From assembly GCF_023051145.1 (NCBI RefSeq), contig NZ_JALKFS010000005.1, forward strand, positions 3,613,733 through 3,677,732: a DNA stretch of 64,000 nt, read 5' to 3'. Within the stretch, counting starts at the first letter, position 1. Every line of letters begins with the position of its first letter. Source of the stretch: Williamsia sp. DF01-3. GTDB taxonomy: Bacteria > Actinomycetota > Actinomycetes > Mycobacteriales > Mycobacteriaceae. The position numbers were made by a program, and so were the translations under genes. The notes beneath the pieces were generated by a model, which had not been told where the DNA came from, made no database searches, and saw only the letters and a program-made list of their open reading frames with translations. Shown piece by piece: positions 19,786 through 30,164 of this stretch.

Positions 19786-20247
19786 TCAGCGGACAGGCAT
19801 CGGCGTCAGCTCGAAGACGGGAATCACGGGGCCCGCTGCGGTCAACTCGCTGTCGCTCGAATCGGCGGATATCTTCACCGGCATCAACGACGCAACCTCC
19901 CAGCCCCAGCGCTTGAGATACGGGCGAAGCACCGGCAGCTTGTCCGCATCGGCCAGCTCGGTGACGCGGTAGGTCGTCGAAGTCCGGCCACCACGCAGCG
20001 TGCACTCCCCCGACGCCCGCACATTCCTCGCCCACTGTGTCTCACCGCGAGCACCGATCAGGAATGTCCGGCCGTCCAGACGCAACGGGTTGACCGGGAT
20101 GCGCTGGATCGCACCGGTCTTGCGACCCCGGACCTCGAGCGTGCGGGCGCCGGCGAGAGTGATCCCACGGTCGGCCATCCAGGCAACAACCGAGTTGAAC
20201 ACGGCAACGGACTTACCAGGCTTGTTGTAGTGGGTCGCGGCGGTCAT
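19786..20247 (-). CDS. Ddn-like F420-dependent oxidoreductase
   Basis: 153 residues from the ATG at 20247. Deazaflavin-dependent nitroreductase family: [37 protein letters not shown] and a C-terminal LTPM. The divergent gene is a TetR regulator and two palindromes lie between them, so expression is probably controlled by that regulator in response to its ligand. Substrate unknown; relatives reduce quinones, nitro compounds or biliverdin-like molecules. The frame is open upstream to 20655 but covers the divergent gene. Confidence 0.85.
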   Translation of the reverse strand: MTAATHYNKPGKSVAVFNSVVAWMADRGITLAGARTLEVRGRKTGAIQRIPVNPLRLDGRTFLIGARGETQWARNVRASGECTLRGGRTSTTYRVTELADADKLPVLRPYLKRWGWEVASLMPVKISADSSDSELTAAGPVIPVFELTPMPVR

Positions 20248-20273
20248 GGTGACTCCTGAGGGTCTCGAGTTAC

Positions 20274-20339
20274 GAGAGCACTGCTCTCTGTTTCTTCGAG
20301 TGTGCGCCCCCACCGTCAAAAATGCAAGAGCACTGCTCT
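20274..20339. promoter_or_regulatory. pair of palindromic operators between oxidoreductase and TetR genes
   Basis: The 13-bp palindrome AGAGCACTGCTCT occurs twice (20275-20287 and 20327-20339), with centres 52 bp apart, in the divergent intergenic region. The first copy is 27 bases from the oxidoreductase start and the second 21 bases from the TetR start, consistent with one operator per promoter. Recognition by the adjacent TetR protein is inferred. Confidence 0.85.
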
Positions 20340-20360
20340 CTTTTGTGTGAGGATGGACGG

Positions 20361-21104
20361 GTGCCCCCGCAATCGCCTCACCGAGAAAAGACCGCGACGG
20401 AGTCGACACCGCGCGCGATGGCCCGCGCCCGTACCCAGGAACGCATCCTCGAACTCGGCCGCGATCATCTGGCTCGGTATGGCGCTGCGGCGCTGTCGCT
20501 GCGTGCCATCGCACGCGACCTCGACGTGGTCTCGTCCGCCGTCTACCGGTACGTCGCCAACCGCGACCAGTTGTTGACGCTGCTGGTGGTGGATGCGTAC
20601 ACCGAGTTGGCAGATCACGTGGTGGAAGCCCACGAATCGGCCGCCCCGGACGCATTCCGGGAACGACTGATGGTCAGCTGCCAAGCTTTCCGACAATGGG
20701 CAGTGGCCGAACCGGCCCGCTATGCACTGCTTTACGGCAGCCCCGTGCCCGGCTACCAGGCACCCGCGGATTTGACCACCGAGCCGGGCACGCGCGTTGT
20801 CGGCCTGCTGCTGAAGACGTTGCAGCAGGCGGCATCTGCGGGGCGGATCGGAGATCAACCGAGCTATGGCGACCTACCAGGTGCCGGCTTCGCGCCGATC
20901 AGAGACGAGTTCGCCCTCGACATCGACGACGAGCACGTTCATACGGCGATCCTGCTGTGGGCCACCACGGTTGGGCTGACGAGCCTGGAAGTGTTCGGCC
21001 AGTTCGGATCCGAACCGCCGACCGATCTGGAGGTCCTGTTCGACCTCCAGATCGGCGGCGTACTCGATCGGATCGGACTTGGCCGCGACCCAGCAGACGG
21101 GTGA
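20361..21104 (+). CDS. TetR-family transcriptional regulator
   Basis: 247 residues from the GTG at 20361, preceded by AGGA at good distance. HTH in the segment LSLRAIARDLDVVSSAVYRYV. The C-terminal domain is larger than usual and contains FRQWAVAEPARYALLYGSPVPGY, typical of the subgroup with a C-terminal TetR_C domain that often controls oxidoreductases. Divergent from a Ddn-like gene and flanked by two palindromes. An earlier frame start at 20322 is excluded because it would lie across operator 2. Stop codon directly abuts the convergent ileS end. Confidence 0.88.
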   Translation: MPPQSPHREKTATESTPRAMARARTQERILELGRDHLARYGAAALSLRAIARDLDVVSSAVYRYVANRDQLLTLLVVDAYTELADHVVEAHESAAPDAFRERLMVSCQAFRQWAVAEPARYALLYGSPVPGYQAPADLTTEPGTRVVGLLLKTLQQAASAGRIGDQPSYGDLPGAGFAPIRDEFALDIDDEHVHTAILLWATTVGLTSLEVFGQFGSEPPTDLEVLFDLQIGGVLDRIGLGRDPADG

Positions 21105-24100
21105 TCAGCCGACCGTAGAGGCCTTCACCAGCGTTGCCTCCACACCGTCGCCCAAAGCCACCCACTCGCCGGCGGCGTTACCGTCGTGACCGGCCACCAG
21201 GTCGAGCTCGACCGCAAGAACTTCCCCGGCGATCAGATCGCGGTGCCGCCGCGCCCACTCGACGTGGTTGTCGGGCACCGCGAGTGTCACGCGGATGCGG
21301 TCGGACACGTCCAGACCTGCCGCACGACGCGCTTCTTGCAGTTCGCGGATGCGGTCCTTGGCCCAGCCCTCGGCCTCGAGTTCCTCGGTGACGGACGTGT
21401 CCAACACCACCAGACCCGCCCCGGCAGGCAGCTCTGCGGTCGACTCGGGCTGCACTGCAACGAGTTTGCGGGTGTACTCACCTTCGAGCAGCTCGATGCC
21501 GTCGGCGCTGACCACATCGACACCATCACGCTCGTCGATCGTGACGTTGCCGGCCTTGACCGCCTTGATGACGCGCTGGACGTCCTTGCCCAGACGAGGT
21601 CCGGCAACTCTGGCGTTCACCGCGAGCTCGACACGACCGTATTGGTCCGCATCGTCGGTCAGACGCACCGACTTCACGTTCATCTCGTCGGCGATCAGAT
21701 CGGAATACGGCCGCAACCGCTCGGCATCGGCGGATGCGACGGTCAACGACGGCAGCGGGAGGCGCACCCGGAGCTTGTTCGCCTTACGCAGGCTCGAGGC
21801 CACCGAGCAGACGGCCTGCACATCGTCCATCGCCGCAACCAGATCAGAATCGGCCGGCAACTCGTCGTCGGCCGGCCAATCGGTGAGGTGCACCGAGCGA
21901 CCTCCGGTCAGGCCCCGCCAGATCGCCTCCGTGGCGAGCGGCAGGAGCGGTGCCGCCAGGCGGCAGGCCACCTCGAGCACGGTGTACAACGTGTCGAAGG
22001 CCTCGGGCGCATCGTCCTGGCCCGCCCAGAAACGCGAACGCGACCGGCGCACATACCAATTGGTCAGCGCATCGCAGAAGTGACGGAACTCGTCGCACGC
22101 CCCCGCGATGTCATATGTCTCCATCTGCCCGGTCATCACATCGCGAGTGGCGGCTGCCTTGGCCAGGATGTACCGATCGAGCACATTGGTCGAGCCGGTA
22201 CTCCACTGCGCAGGCCGGTCCGCATACAACTGCAAGAAGCTGTAGGCGTTCCACAGCGGTAGCAACGCCTGCCGGACTCCCTCGCGGATGCCGCGCTCGG
22301 TCACCACCAGGTTCCCGCCACGCAGGATCGGAGACGCCATCAGGAACCACCGCATGGCATCACTGCCGTCACGGTCGAACACCTCGTTCACGTCGGGGTA
22401 GTTACGCTTCGACTTCGACATCTTCTGCCCGTCGTCGCCGAGCACGATGCCGTGGGCGGCAACGGTACGGAACGCCGGGCGGTCGAACAGTGCGGTCGAC
22501 AGGACGTGCAGGTTGTAGAACCATCCGCGCGTCTGCCCGTTGTACTCGACGATGAAGTCGCCCGGACTGTGGCCCGGTAGAGAGTCCGTTCCCTCGAACC
22601 AATCGGTGTTCTCGAACGGATAATGCACCTGGGCATACGGCATCGAACCGGACTCGAACCAGCAGTCCAGCACTTCCGGAACCCGACGCATCGTCGACTT
22701 ACCGCTCGGGTCATCAGGATTGGCGCGGGTGAGCTCGTCGATGAACGGGCGGTGCAGGTTGTCGGGACGCACGCCGAAGTCGCGCTCGAGCTCGTCGAGA
22801 CTGCCGTACACGTCGACCCGCGGGTACTCGGGATCGTCGGACACCCACACGGGGATGGGCGCACCCCAGTACCTGTTGCGGCTGATGTTCCAGTCCTTGG
22901 CCCCTTCGAGCCACTTACCGAATTGGCCGTCCCGGATGTGCTCCGGCGACCACTCGATCTGCTTGTTGAGCTCCACCATCCGGTCGCGGAATGTGGTGAC
23001 CGCGACGAACCACGAGGGCACGGCCATGTAGATCAACGGTTTCCCCGACCGCCATGAATGCGGATAGGAGTGCTCGATGGTCTCGTGGCGCAGGATCTTG
23101 CCCGCGGCTTTGAGGTCCTTGATGATCACCGGGTTCGCGTCGAAGACCTGCAGGCCCTCATAGGGAGCGACCAGGCTCGTGAATCGCCCGCCTGCATCCA
23201 GCGGTTGCACCACCTCGATGCCGTACGCGGTCGCGAGCTCCATGTCCTCTTCACCGAAAGCCGGTGCGAGGTGGACGATTCCGGTGCCGCTGTCGGTGGT
23301 GACGTAGTCACCCAGCAGAACACGGTGCGCCCCCTCGTGACCCGCGAAAAAGTCGAACGGCGGGGTGTAGTGCACGTTCTCCAGTTCGGCACCCCGGTAG
23401 GTCCCCAGAACCTCGGGCTCCGAACCCAACTCACGTGCGTAGCTGCCGAGCAACGCGGTGGCGAGCAGGTACTGCTGCCCGTCCTCCCCGCGAACGTGAC
23501 TGTATTCGAACTCCGGATTGACGGCGATGGCGAGGTTCGACGGCAGTGTCCACGGTGTGGTCGTCCAGATCAGCGCTTCCACCCCGTCGAGCGCGGCAGG
23601 ACCGGTATCGCTGGGGCGCAAGGTCATCCGCACCGTGACAGCCGGATCCTGGCGCATCTTGTAGGCGTCGTCGAGCTTGCTCTCCTGATTCGACAACGGA
23701 GTCTGCTCGTACCAGGAGTACGGCAGCACGCGGTAACCCTGGTAGATCAGGCCCTTGTCATGGAGCGCTTTGAACGCCCACATCACCGACTCCATGAAGT
23801 CGATGTCGAGGGTCTTGTAGTCGTTGTCGAAGTCGACCCATCGGGCCTGGCGCGTCACGTACTCCCGCCACTCGTCGGTGTAGCGCAGCACCGATGCGCG
23901 GCAATAGTCGTTGAACTTCGCGACGCCCATGGTCTCGATCTGGGACTTGTCGGTGATCCCGAGCTGGCGTTCGGCCTCCAGTTCGGCAGGCAGGCCGTGG
24001 GTGTCCCAGCCGAAGCGGCGATCGACCTTCTTGCCTCGCATGGTCTGGAAACGCGGAACGAGGTCTTTCACGTAGCCGGTGAGGAGGTGACCGTAATGCG

Positions 24101-24335
24101 GCAGCCCGTTGGCAAAGGGGGGCCCGTCGTAGAAGACGAACTCAGGCGCATCGGCGCGGTTGTCGATCGAGGCCCTGAACGTGTCGTCGGCCTGCCAGTA
24201 GTCGAGCACTCGCTTCTCGACCTCGGGAAACGACGGCGCTCCGGCCTTGGTTCCCCCGGTGAGATCGACCAGTGGGTACACGCGAGTTGCTGAGCCACTC
24301 GTCGATGGGGCTGATATCGGGTCCTGTGTGGTCAC
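21105..24335 (-). CDS. ileS: isoleucyl-tRNA synthetase (IleS)
   Basis: 1076-residue class I synthetase charging tRNA-Ile. HIGH-type motif PHYGH (79-83), KMSKS at 638-642, and the editing domain in between ([10 protein letters not shown] region and TTPWTLPSN). The sequence type (long C-terminal domain, ending without the zinc finger of the E. coli form) fits the eukaryote-like group often resistant to mupirocin; resistance is an inference. GTG start at 24335 with GAGGAG upstream. A T-box leader precedes the gene, so expression should respond to uncharged tRNA-Ile. Confidence 0.95.
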   Translation of the reverse strand: MTTQDPISAPSTSGSATRVYPLVDLTGGTKAGAPSFPEVEKRVLDYWQADDTFRASIDNRADAPEFVFYDGPPFANGLPHYGHLLTGYVKDLVPRFQTMRGKKVDRRFGWDTHGLPAELEAERQLGITDKSQIETMGVAKFNDYCRASVLRYTDEWREYVTRQARWVDFDNDYKTLDIDFMESVMWAFKALHDKGLIYQGYRVLPYSWYEQTPLSNQESKLDDAYKMRQDPAVTVRMTLRPSDTGPAALDGVEALIWTTTPWTLPSNLAIAVNPEFEYSHVRGEDGQQYLLATALLGSYARELGSEPEVLGTYRGAELENVHYTPPFDFFAGHEGAHRVLLGDYVTTDSGTGIVHLAPAFGEEDMELATAYGIEVVQPLDAGGRFTSLVAPYEGLQVFDANPVIIKDLKAAGKILRHETIEHSYPHSWRSGKPLIYMAVPSWFVAVTTFRDRMVELNKQIEWSPEHIRDGQFGKWLEGAKDWNISRNRYWGAPIPVWVSDDPEYPRVDVYGSLDELERDFGVRPDNLHRPFIDELTRANPDDPSGKSTMRRVPEVLDCWFESGSMPYAQVHYPFENTDWFEGTDSLPGHSPGDFIVEYNGQTRGWFYNLHVLSTALFDRPAFRTVAAHGIVLGDDGQKMSKSKRNYPDVNEVFDRDGSDAMRWFLMASPILRGGNLVVTERGIREGVRQALLPLWNAYSFLQLYADRPAQWSTGSTNVLDRYILAKAAATRDVMTGQMETYDIAGACDEFRHFCDALTNWYVRRSRSRFWAGQDDAPEAFDTLYTVLEVACRLAAPLLPLATEAIWRGLTGGRSVHLTDWPADDELPADSDLVAAMDDVQAVCSVASSLRKANKLRVRLPLPSLTVASADAERLRPYSDLIADEMNVKSVRLTDDADQYGRVELAVNARVAGPRLGKDVQRVIKAVKAGNVTIDERDGVDVVSADGIELLEGEYTRKLVAVQPESTAELPAGAGLVVLDTSVTEELEAEGWAKDRIRELQEARRAAGLDVSDRIRVTLAVPDNHVEWARRHRDLIAGEVLAVELDLVAGHDGNAAGEWVALGDGVEATLVKASTVG

Positions 24336-24344
24336 TACCGTCTC

Positions 24345-24562
24345 CTCGTGCGTCGGCTTTGCTGCCTGGCACGGGGACGAACCGATGAATCATCGGCCGC
24401 GGTACCACCCCGCTTGCGTCCGTGGGACGCCACTCGGTCGACCTGCCGGCGAGACGCCGGTAATCGTCGAGGCGTTGACGGGCCTCACCCGCCCGGTTCT
24501 ACTGGGAACCGCCAGGGCGATCCTGTTCTTCCGAGAGCTCCCCGGTGATGGCCGGATCAACG
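24345..24562 (-). promoter_or_regulatory. T-box leader of ileS
   Basis: On the minus strand the leader contains the hallmark T-box sequence GGGGTGGTACCGCGG (24397-24411). A stem I base is formed by CGTTGA (24557-24562) with TCAACG (24473-24478). Two ATC triplets in stem I (near 24520 and 24548) are candidate isoleucine specifiers. The element runs to the ribosome binding site GAGGAG without a T-run, so control is probably by sequestering the ribosome site, the translational type known in actinobacteria. Confidence 0.88.
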
Positions 24563-24574
24563 CTGATGACAAGT

Positions 24575-24931
24575 CTAACGCGGCTTGTCGAGATGTATTT
24601 CCTCGGTGGGCGGGTCATCGTCGTACCGGTGACCATGCGCATCCGAGTGACCCTGTGCATTCGCGTCCTGCTGATGCCCGCTCTGGTCTCGCACCTGATC
24701 GGCGGACCCGGGGTCTGCGTGGTCGTCCACGCCCGAGTCTGGCTGGGCGTCGTGGTCGGCCTGATCAGAGTCCGGCCGGCGGCCGAGCCCGATCAGGTCT
24801 GCCAGCAAGAATCCGACTCCGATCACGCACACCACGATGCACGCGACCGCGAGCCAGAGGATTCCGCTGATCAGCGCCGCCACCAGCAGGACGAATCCCA
24901 CCAAGGTGGCGCCCAGCGCCAGCACCAGCAC
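24575..24931 (-). CDS. small membrane protein (Rv2144c-like)
   Basis: 118 residues: two hydrophobic helices (about 2-22 and 25-45) followed by a long acidic, His/Asp/Gln-rich cytoplasmic tail. It follows wag31 by 20 bases on the same strand, the position and size of Rv2144c in M. tuberculosis. Function unknown; proximity suggests the polar growth machinery. Confidence 0.65.
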   Translation of the reverse strand: MLVLALGATLVGFVLLVAALISGILWLAVACIVVCVIGVGFLLADLIGLGRRPDSDQADHDAQPDSGVDDHADPGSADQVRDQSGHQQDANAQGHSDAHGHRYDDDPPTEEIHLDKPR

Positions 24932-24951
24932 AGATCAGACCCCGACGAAAA

Positions 24952-25776
24952 TCAGTTGTTCGGCTTGCTGAATCCGCCGGAGTTGGTGAATCCACCGTTG
25001 CCGGGATCGGACGAGAAAGCGTCGCCACCACGTGCGTTGTCCACCGGTGCGGCGCTTCCACGCTGCTGCAACTCTTCGAGCTGGGATTCGAGGTACGTCT
25101 TGAGCCGCGTGCGGTACTCACGCTCGAACGTCTTGAGCTGTTCGATTCGACCCTCGAGTACCGAGCGCTGCTGGTTGATCGTGCCCATGATCTCGGTGTG
25201 CTTGCGTTCGGCGTCGGCCTGCAGAGCGTCGGCCTTCTCCTGCGCCTGGCGGGTCTGGGTCTCGGCGCGCGACTGCGCATCGGCCAGAATTGCCTCGGAA
25301 CGCTGACGGGCATCGCTGAGCATTGCCTCGGACTTCGAGCGGGCGTCGCCGACGAGGGCATCGGCACGTGCGCGTGCGTCGGCAACCATGGCCTCGGACT
25401 CGCTGCGCGCGTTGTTGGTCAGACGGTCCGCGGTCTCCTGCGCCAGGCCCAGCACGCGGGCTGCCCGGATGCTCTGGTCCTCGTTGGAGGACTGCTGCGG
25501 CTGCTGCTGCGCCACCGGCTCGGGGGCCGTTGGCTGCTGCTTGGCGAATGTCTGTGTCGCCGGCTCTTGCGCGGGCGCAGCCTTCTTGGCCTGATCCACC
25601 TCGCCTTCGAGCTCCTCGACGCGCTGCTTCAAGTCGGAGTTCTCTTCGATCAGACGCGCCAGTTCAGCTTCTACGAAGTCGAGGAACTGATCGACTTCGT
25701 CCTCGTTGTAGCCGCGCTTACCGATCGGCGGTTTGCTGAACGCGACGTTGTGCACATCAGCTGGTGTCAGCCGCAT
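24952..25776 (-). CDS. wag31: DivIVA-family polar growth protein (Wag31)
   Basis: 274 residues. The N-terminal DivIVA domain (1-65; [21 protein letters not shown] then [10 protein letters not shown]) binds curved membrane; a Pro/Gln-rich linker follows (about 75-105), then a long coiled coil (about 110-245) with repeated [14 protein letters not shown] heptads, and a Gly/Asn-rich tail. Organises apical peptidoglycan growth in Mycobacteriales. AAGGGGA lies just ahead of the ATG. In mycobacteria it is a kinase substrate; kinase genes occur at 7.6 and 56.6 kb in this window. Confidence 0.95.
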   Translation of the reverse strand: MRLTPADVHNVAFSKPPIGKRGYNEDEVDQFLDFVEAELARLIEENSDLKQRVEELEGEVDQAKKAAPAQEPATQTFAKQQPTAPEPVAQQQPQQSSNEDQSIRAARVLGLAQETADRLTNNARSESEAMVADARARADALVGDARSKSEAMLSDARQRSEAILADAQSRAETQTRQAQEKADALQADAERKHTEIMGTINQQRSVLEGRIEQLKTFEREYRTRLKTYLESQLEELQQRGSAAPVDNARGGDAFSSDPGNGGFTNSGGFSKPNN

Positions 25777-26114
25777 TGGTCGGTCCCCTTATACCTTGTG
25801 TCGAACATTGGTCTACTTGTCTGGAGGTGCTGGCTGGCGTAGTCACCGCCCATGAATTCCACTTCTGACGCGACCCAGATCATGGATCAGTCAGCCGTAT
25901 TATTCACGATCGACATCTAGCCTGTAACTGGCGTCCATCCTGTCACACTAGAACCGTTCGTCGCACCCTTTGGTTGCTATGTCGAAATCAAACGGGTGTC
26001 AAAACGCACTATTTACTCCGGCGCGTCCCGAGTTTGTGACCCGTTCGTTATCAACCTACTCGATACTAATGCCCCCGCTTGCCATCCGGGGGTACGACCC
26101 GCAGTCGAATCCGA
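25777..26114. other. 338-bp wag31 upstream region
   Basis: No gene seen. Relatively AT-rich for the window, consistent with the wag31 promoter, but I cannot place -35/-10 boxes with confidence. Near its far end (26073-26095) CCCCCG and CGGGGG could form a six-pair hairpin after yggT; it has no T-run and is only a weak terminator candidate. Confidence 0.5.
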
Positions 26115-26396
26115 TCAGGCGGCGACCAACGACATCGCGATGAGCACCACGATCATCGTGATCATCAGCGAGAGGTCCAGGCGGACCGGTCCGAGCGGGA
26201 TCGGCGGCAGGATTCGGCGAAGGGCCTTGATGGGAGGGTCTGTCGTGGTGAAGACAGTTTCGATGACCACCACCGAGGCTCCGGTGGGTCGCCACTCCCG
26301 GGCGAAGGTTCGCACCAATTCGATCACCAACCGACCGAGCAGAAGCAGCCAGTAGATGAAAAGGAGGTAGTAAATAATCTCGCGTGCGATCGTCAC
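26115..26396 (-). CDS. yggT: YggT-family membrane protein
   Basis: 93 residues with two membrane helices (about 8-28 and 72-92) and the family motif PPIKALRRILPPIPLGPVRLD between them. YGGT proteins cluster with sepF and divIVA across Gram-positive bacteria and are thought to act in division-site or envelope organisation; molecular role unknown. Lies between sepF and wag31 as in mycobacteria (Rv2146c). Confidence 0.88.
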   Translation of the reverse strand: MTIAREIIYYLLFIYWLLLLGRLVIELVRTFAREWRPTGASVVVIETVFTTTDPPIKALRRILPPIPLGPVRLDLSLMITMIVVLIAMSLVAA

Positions 26397-26462
26397 GCCA
26401 CAACTCTGCCCGATTTCGGTCCCGGATGTGAAAACGACAGGCCGGTAGGCCTGTCGGCCGAC

Positions 26463-27188
26463 CTACTGGTGGTTGTAGAAACCGGTTTCGGCGATCTTCT
26501 TGCGATCCTCGGGCGAGACGTCGATGTCGGCAGGAGCCAGCAGGAACACCTTGGTGGCCACCTTGTCGAACGAGCCGTGTAGCGCGAACGCGAGACCGGC
26601 GGCGAAGTCGACGAGTCGTTTGGCGTCGGCGTTGCTCATCTCCACGAGATCCATGATCACGGGGCTTCCGTCGCGGAACCGCTCGCCGATCGTGCGCGCC
26701 TCGGCGTAGCTGCTGGGCCGCAGGGTGGTGATCTTGCCGAGCGGGTTGCCTTCTTCGAAGACCCGGTCGAGTTCTGCGCGCGGATCGATGGCGAGGGCAC
26801 CGCGGGTGGAGGGGCCACCAACTGCGGAGGGCCGGGTGCCGACCGTGCGTGTGGCGAGCGGTTCGAGGCGGCCCGTCATCCGTGCGGGCGCGGGGGCGGC
26901 AGCGTAACGGTCGATCGATTCGAACTGCGGGCGCCGGGCGCCGGCGTAGGCGTACTCGGGAACGCGCTCGTATTCACCGTCACGGAAGTCGGCTTCGCGG
27001 TAGTCGCGGTCGTCCACGTCGTCGCGGTACTCGGCGCGGTAATCGCCTTCGCGGAAGTCTGGCTCGTCGCGGTAGTCGCGCTCGTAGCGGCGCGACCGCG
27101 CCGGAGCGGGATCGTCCAGGTAGTCGTCTTCGTAGTCACCGGGAGGGACCATGCCGAAGTACGCCTTGAACTTGTGGATGGTGCTCAT
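26463..27188 (-). CDS. sepF: cell division protein SepF
   Basis: 241 residues. An N-terminal amphipathic membrane-targeting helix (MSTIHKFKAYFGM), a long central Arg/Asp/Tyr/Glu-rich disordered region (about 18-75) with repeated DYR units, and a C-terminal SepF domain (about 150-241; ITTLRPSSYAEARTIGERF). SepF anchors FtsZ to the membrane and is the main Z-ring anchor in actinobacteria lacking FtsA. GAGGA precedes the ATG. In operon order after yggS. Confidence 0.93.
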   Translation of the reverse strand: MSTIHKFKAYFGMVPPGDYEDDYLDDPAPARSRRYERDYRDEPDFREGDYRAEYRDDVDDRDYREADFRDGEYERVPEYAYAGARRPQFESIDRYAAAPAPARMTGRLEPLATRTVGTRPSAVGGPSTRGALAIDPRAELDRVFEEGNPLGKITTLRPSSYAEARTIGERFRDGSPVIMDLVEMSNADAKRLVDFAAGLAFALHGSFDKVATKVFLLAPADIDVSPEDRKKIAETGFYNHQ

Positions 27189-27285
27189 CGCAATTCCTCT
27201 TTCAGCCGCGGCCGGTACTCGACAACTCCTGCAGTCCTGTTGCCACTGTTAGTCATGTTGTCGCTGTTACTGATGTGACTAACCG

Positions 27286-28047
27286 TTATGGCGAGATTAG
27301 CGGCCTGTCCCCCATGATCGCGGTACCGACACGCACGCAGGTTGATCCGTGTTGCACTGCGATCTCCAGGTCTCCCGACATACCGGCGGACAGCTCTCGC
27401 GCCTCGGGGTGGTGCGCCACGAAATCGCGGTGGATGCGTGCCGACTCTGCCATCCAGCGGTCCGCCGAACCGTGCAGCGGAGCGATGACCATCAGCCCGC
27501 ACAGCACCAGGTTGGGCAGTTCGGCGATCGACTCGGCCAGCCCGGCGAGGTCGCTTTCCGCCACTCCCCCACGGCCTTTCGCCTCGTCGTCGTCGAGGCC
27601 GACCTGAATCAGCACCTCCAACGCGGCAGCGCGGTCGCCATTGTCTAGAGCGACGCCGGTGGCGCGGTCGAGGGTTTGCGCCAACTTCAGGCTGTCCACC
27701 GAATGCACTCGATCAGCCCAGCGCGCAACGGACTTGGCCTTGTTGCGCTGCAGTTGACCGATCATGTGGAAGCGCAGATCCGTGCGGCCGGTGGCGGTTC
27801 GCACATCTTCGGCCTTCCGGCCGGCCTCGGGTTCCCGCGACTCACCGAACTCGGTGGCACCGGCCTCGACCAGCGCCAGCACGTCCGCCGCAGGGAAGAA
27901 CTTCGTCACCGGCAGCAGTGCGACATCGGCGGGAGAACGACCGGCCGCGACACACGCCTCGTCCACGCGCCGGCGGACGCCGGCCAGACTGGCCGCCAGT
28001 TGCGACGCCCGTGCAGGGGACACCGACTCCTGATCAGGCACTGCCAC
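27286..28047 (-). CDS. yggS: YggS-family PLP homeostasis protein
   Basis: 253-residue PLP-binding protein with a TIM-barrel fold; the PLP lysine is K49 in LPVTKFFP. Signature HMIGQLQRNK and SVDSL follow, and SMGMS-like LSAGMSGDLEIAVQ near the end binds the cofactor phosphate. Maintains free PLP and amino-acid pools; no catalytic reaction is known. The GTG start overlaps pgeF by 14 bases, a conserved ftsZ-pgeF-yggS-sepF arrangement. Confidence 0.92.
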   Translation of the reverse strand: MAVPDQESVSPARASQLAASLAGVRRRVDEACVAAGRSPADVALLPVTKFFPAADVLALVEAGATEFGESREPEAGRKAEDVRTATGRTDLRFHMIGQLQRNKAKSVARWADRVHSVDSLKLAQTLDRATGVALDNGDRAAALEVLIQVGLDDDEAKGRGGVAESDLAGLAESIAELPNLVLCGLMVIAPLHGSADRWMAESARIHRDFVAHHPEARELSAGMSGDLEIAVQHGSTCVRVGTAIMGDRPLISP

Positions 28048-28753
28048 TGTCCATCCAGATCACACAGGCCAGCCGGCCGGTGGGATTGTCGCGACGATGA
28101 CTGAAGAGCGCCGGATCCTCGATGGTGCACCGCGGGTCCTCGGCCACCGCCGAGACGCCCGAGGACAGGAGCTGACGGCGAATCCCGGCACGCAGGTCCA
28201 GTCCGGGAGTCCCCTTGGCGGTGCGGGTGGCGCTACCGGGGAGGTGCTTCTCGACATCGGCCTGCATCTGCGCGGGCACCTCGTACTGACGACCGCTGGC
28301 GGCGGGGCCGAGGAACGCACCGATCCGGCTGACCTTGGCGCCGGCTTCCTCCATGGCCTCGAGCGTGCGGGGAATGATCCCTATGCGCGCTCCGACCCGG
28401 CCGGCATGCACCGCGGCGATCACACCCGCCGTCTCGTCACTGAGCATCACCGGCACGCAATCAGCACTGAGGACGGCCAACGCGAGGTCGGGCGTGGTGG
28501 TGATCAACGCATCGGTGGCAGGCACTGCGCCCGTCACCGGCTCGTCTACCCGGGTCACGTTGCGGCTGTGGATCTGCTCCATCCACACCATGCGCGCCGG
28601 GTCCACGCCGATCTTCTCGGCGAGGCGAAGCCGATTGCGGCGCACCGCATCCGGATCGTCGCCCACATGATCACCGAGATTGAACGACGCGTACGGACCG
28701 GTGGAGACACCACCGGACCGGGCGGTGACAACCCGCCTGATCCGTATCCCCAC
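28034..28753 (-). CDS. pgeF: peptidoglycan editing factor (PgeF/YfiH, multicopper-type domain)
   Basis: 239 residues of the YfiH/laccase-domain family. Conserved metal-site segments: MEQIHSRNV, LSADCVPVML and AAVHAGRVG. In E. coli PgeF removes L-Ser-containing UDP-MurNAc dipeptide mistakes made by MurC; relatives also have purine nucleoside phosphorylase or laccase activity. Located 8 bases after ftsZ in the cell-division operon, which supports the peptidoglycan-editing role. Confidence 0.9.
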   Translation of the reverse strand: MGIRIRRVVTARSGGVSTGPYASFNLGDHVGDDPDAVRRNRLRLAEKIGVDPARMVWMEQIHSRNVTRVDEPVTGAVPATDALITTTPDLALAVLSADCVPVMLSDETAGVIAAVHAGRVGARIGIIPRTLEAMEEAGAKVSRIGAFLGPAASGRQYEVPAQMQADVEKHLPGSATRTAKGTPGLDLRAGIRRQLLSSGVSAVAEDPRCTIEDPALFSHRRDNPTGRLACVIWMDSGSA

Positions 28754-28761
28754 TGCGGGGC

Positions 28762-29961
28762 TCAGCGCTTCATGAACGGTGGGACATCCACCTCGTCGTC
28801 GGCCTCGTCGAGACCGTGAGCCGGACGCGACGAGCCGTTGCGTGACGAGCGATCGTCGGCGAAGGGGTCACCGGCGGGCACCTGCGCGAACAGCGGATCA
28901 CGCCGTTCGGTGGTGTTGCCACCGGTCGACACCGACCCGGCGCGGGCCGAACCGACCGAGCCACTCGTGCGTGCGGCAGCAGTCGCGGCAGATTCGACGG
29001 GTTTGCGTGCGGGCGAACCACTGTCGAAGCCGGCGGCGATCACCGTCACCCGCACCTCGTCGCCGAGGTTGTCGTCGATGACCGTGCCGAAGATGATGTT
29101 CGCGTCGATGTGTGCGGCTTCCTGCACCAGCGTCGCTGCCTCATTAATCTCGAACAGGCCGAGATCGCTTCCGCCGGCGATCGAGATCAGCACGCCGTGA
29201 GCACCTTCCATGGAGGCCTCGAGCAGCGGCGAGTTGATCGCCGACTCGGCGGCCTTGGTCGCCCGCGACTCGCCCCGCGCCGAACCGATGCCCATCAGGG
29301 CACTGCCTGCATTGCTCATCACGCCTTTGACGTCGGCGAAGTCGACGTTGATCAGACCCGGCGTGGTGATCAGATCGGTGATGCCCTGCACACCGTTGAG
29401 GAGAACCTCGTCGGCGCTGCGGAAAGCATCCATCAAACTGACTGCGGCATCACCCATCTGGAGCAACCGATCGTTCGGGATCACGATCAGGGTGTCGCAT
29501 GATTCACGCAGTGCGGCGATACCGACCTCTGCCTGGCCACCACGACGCTTTCCCTCGAAGGAGAACGGGCGGGTCACGACACCGACCGTGAGTGCACCCA
29601 GTTTGCGTGCGATGCTCGCGACGACAGGAGCGCCACCGGTTCCGGTACCGCCACCCTCACCCGCGGTCACGAACACCATGTCGGCGCCCTTGATCAGTTC
29701 CTCGATCTCATCTTTCGCATCTTCGGCGGCGCGGCGTCCCACCTCGGGATCGGCACCGGCGCCGAGGCCACGCGTGGAGTCGCGGCCGACGTCGAGTTTG
29801 ACGTCGGCGTCGCTCATCAGCAGGGCCTGCGCGTCGGTGTTTATCGCGATGAACTCGACCCCCTTGAGGCCTTGTTCGATCATGCGGTTGACGGCATTGA
29901 CTCCGCCGCCGCCAATACCGACGACCTTGATCACGGCAAGGTAGTTGTGCGGGGGCGTCAT
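28762..29961 (-). CDS. ftsZ: cell division protein FtsZ
   Basis: 399-residue tubulin-like GTPase that forms the Z ring. GTP-binding tubulin signature GGGTGTGG (103-110), T7 loop NVDFADVK for GTP hydrolysis across the interface, disordered linker (about 320-385) and the conserved C-terminal peptide DVPPFMKR that binds SepF and FtsW. AAGGAAGG precedes the ATG. A 203-base gap separates it from ftsQ and probably holds an extra promoter, as in mycobacteria. Confidence 0.96.
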   Translation of the reverse strand: MTPPHNYLAVIKVVGIGGGGVNAVNRMIEQGLKGVEFIAINTDAQALLMSDADVKLDVGRDSTRGLGAGADPEVGRRAAEDAKDEIEELIKGADMVFVTAGEGGGTGTGGAPVVASIARKLGALTVGVVTRPFSFEGKRRGGQAEVGIAALRESCDTLIVIPNDRLLQMGDAAVSLMDAFRSADEVLLNGVQGITDLITTPGLINVDFADVKGVMSNAGSALMGIGSARGESRATKAAESAINSPLLEASMEGAHGVLISIAGGSDLGLFEINEAATLVQEAAHIDANIIFGTVIDDNLGDEVRVTVIAAGFDSGSPARKPVESAATAAARTSGSVGSARAGSVSTGGNTTERRDPLFAQVPAGDPFADDRSSRNGSSRPAHGLDEADDEVDVPPFMKR

Positions 29962-30164
29962 AGCGCTCGCCTTCCTTTTGTTTCGATCCGAACCATCTGG
30001 CTCTGCTGCTCGCAGCCACCGGGACGAAAACCCTCAACCTAAACCACAGGCTTAGAGTTATGTCAAGTAGTCACGTGCTGGGGGAAACGCTAGGCACCAT
30101 CGGACTGTGGAGCCAGCAAGCGCTGCGGCGTGTCGCCAAGAACCGAAGAAATCGGGCTCGAAAG

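Noticed and set aside
26073-26095. CCCCCG/CGGGGG hairpin as a yggT terminator
   Set aside because: Six pairs and no T-run; too weak to list as a terminator.
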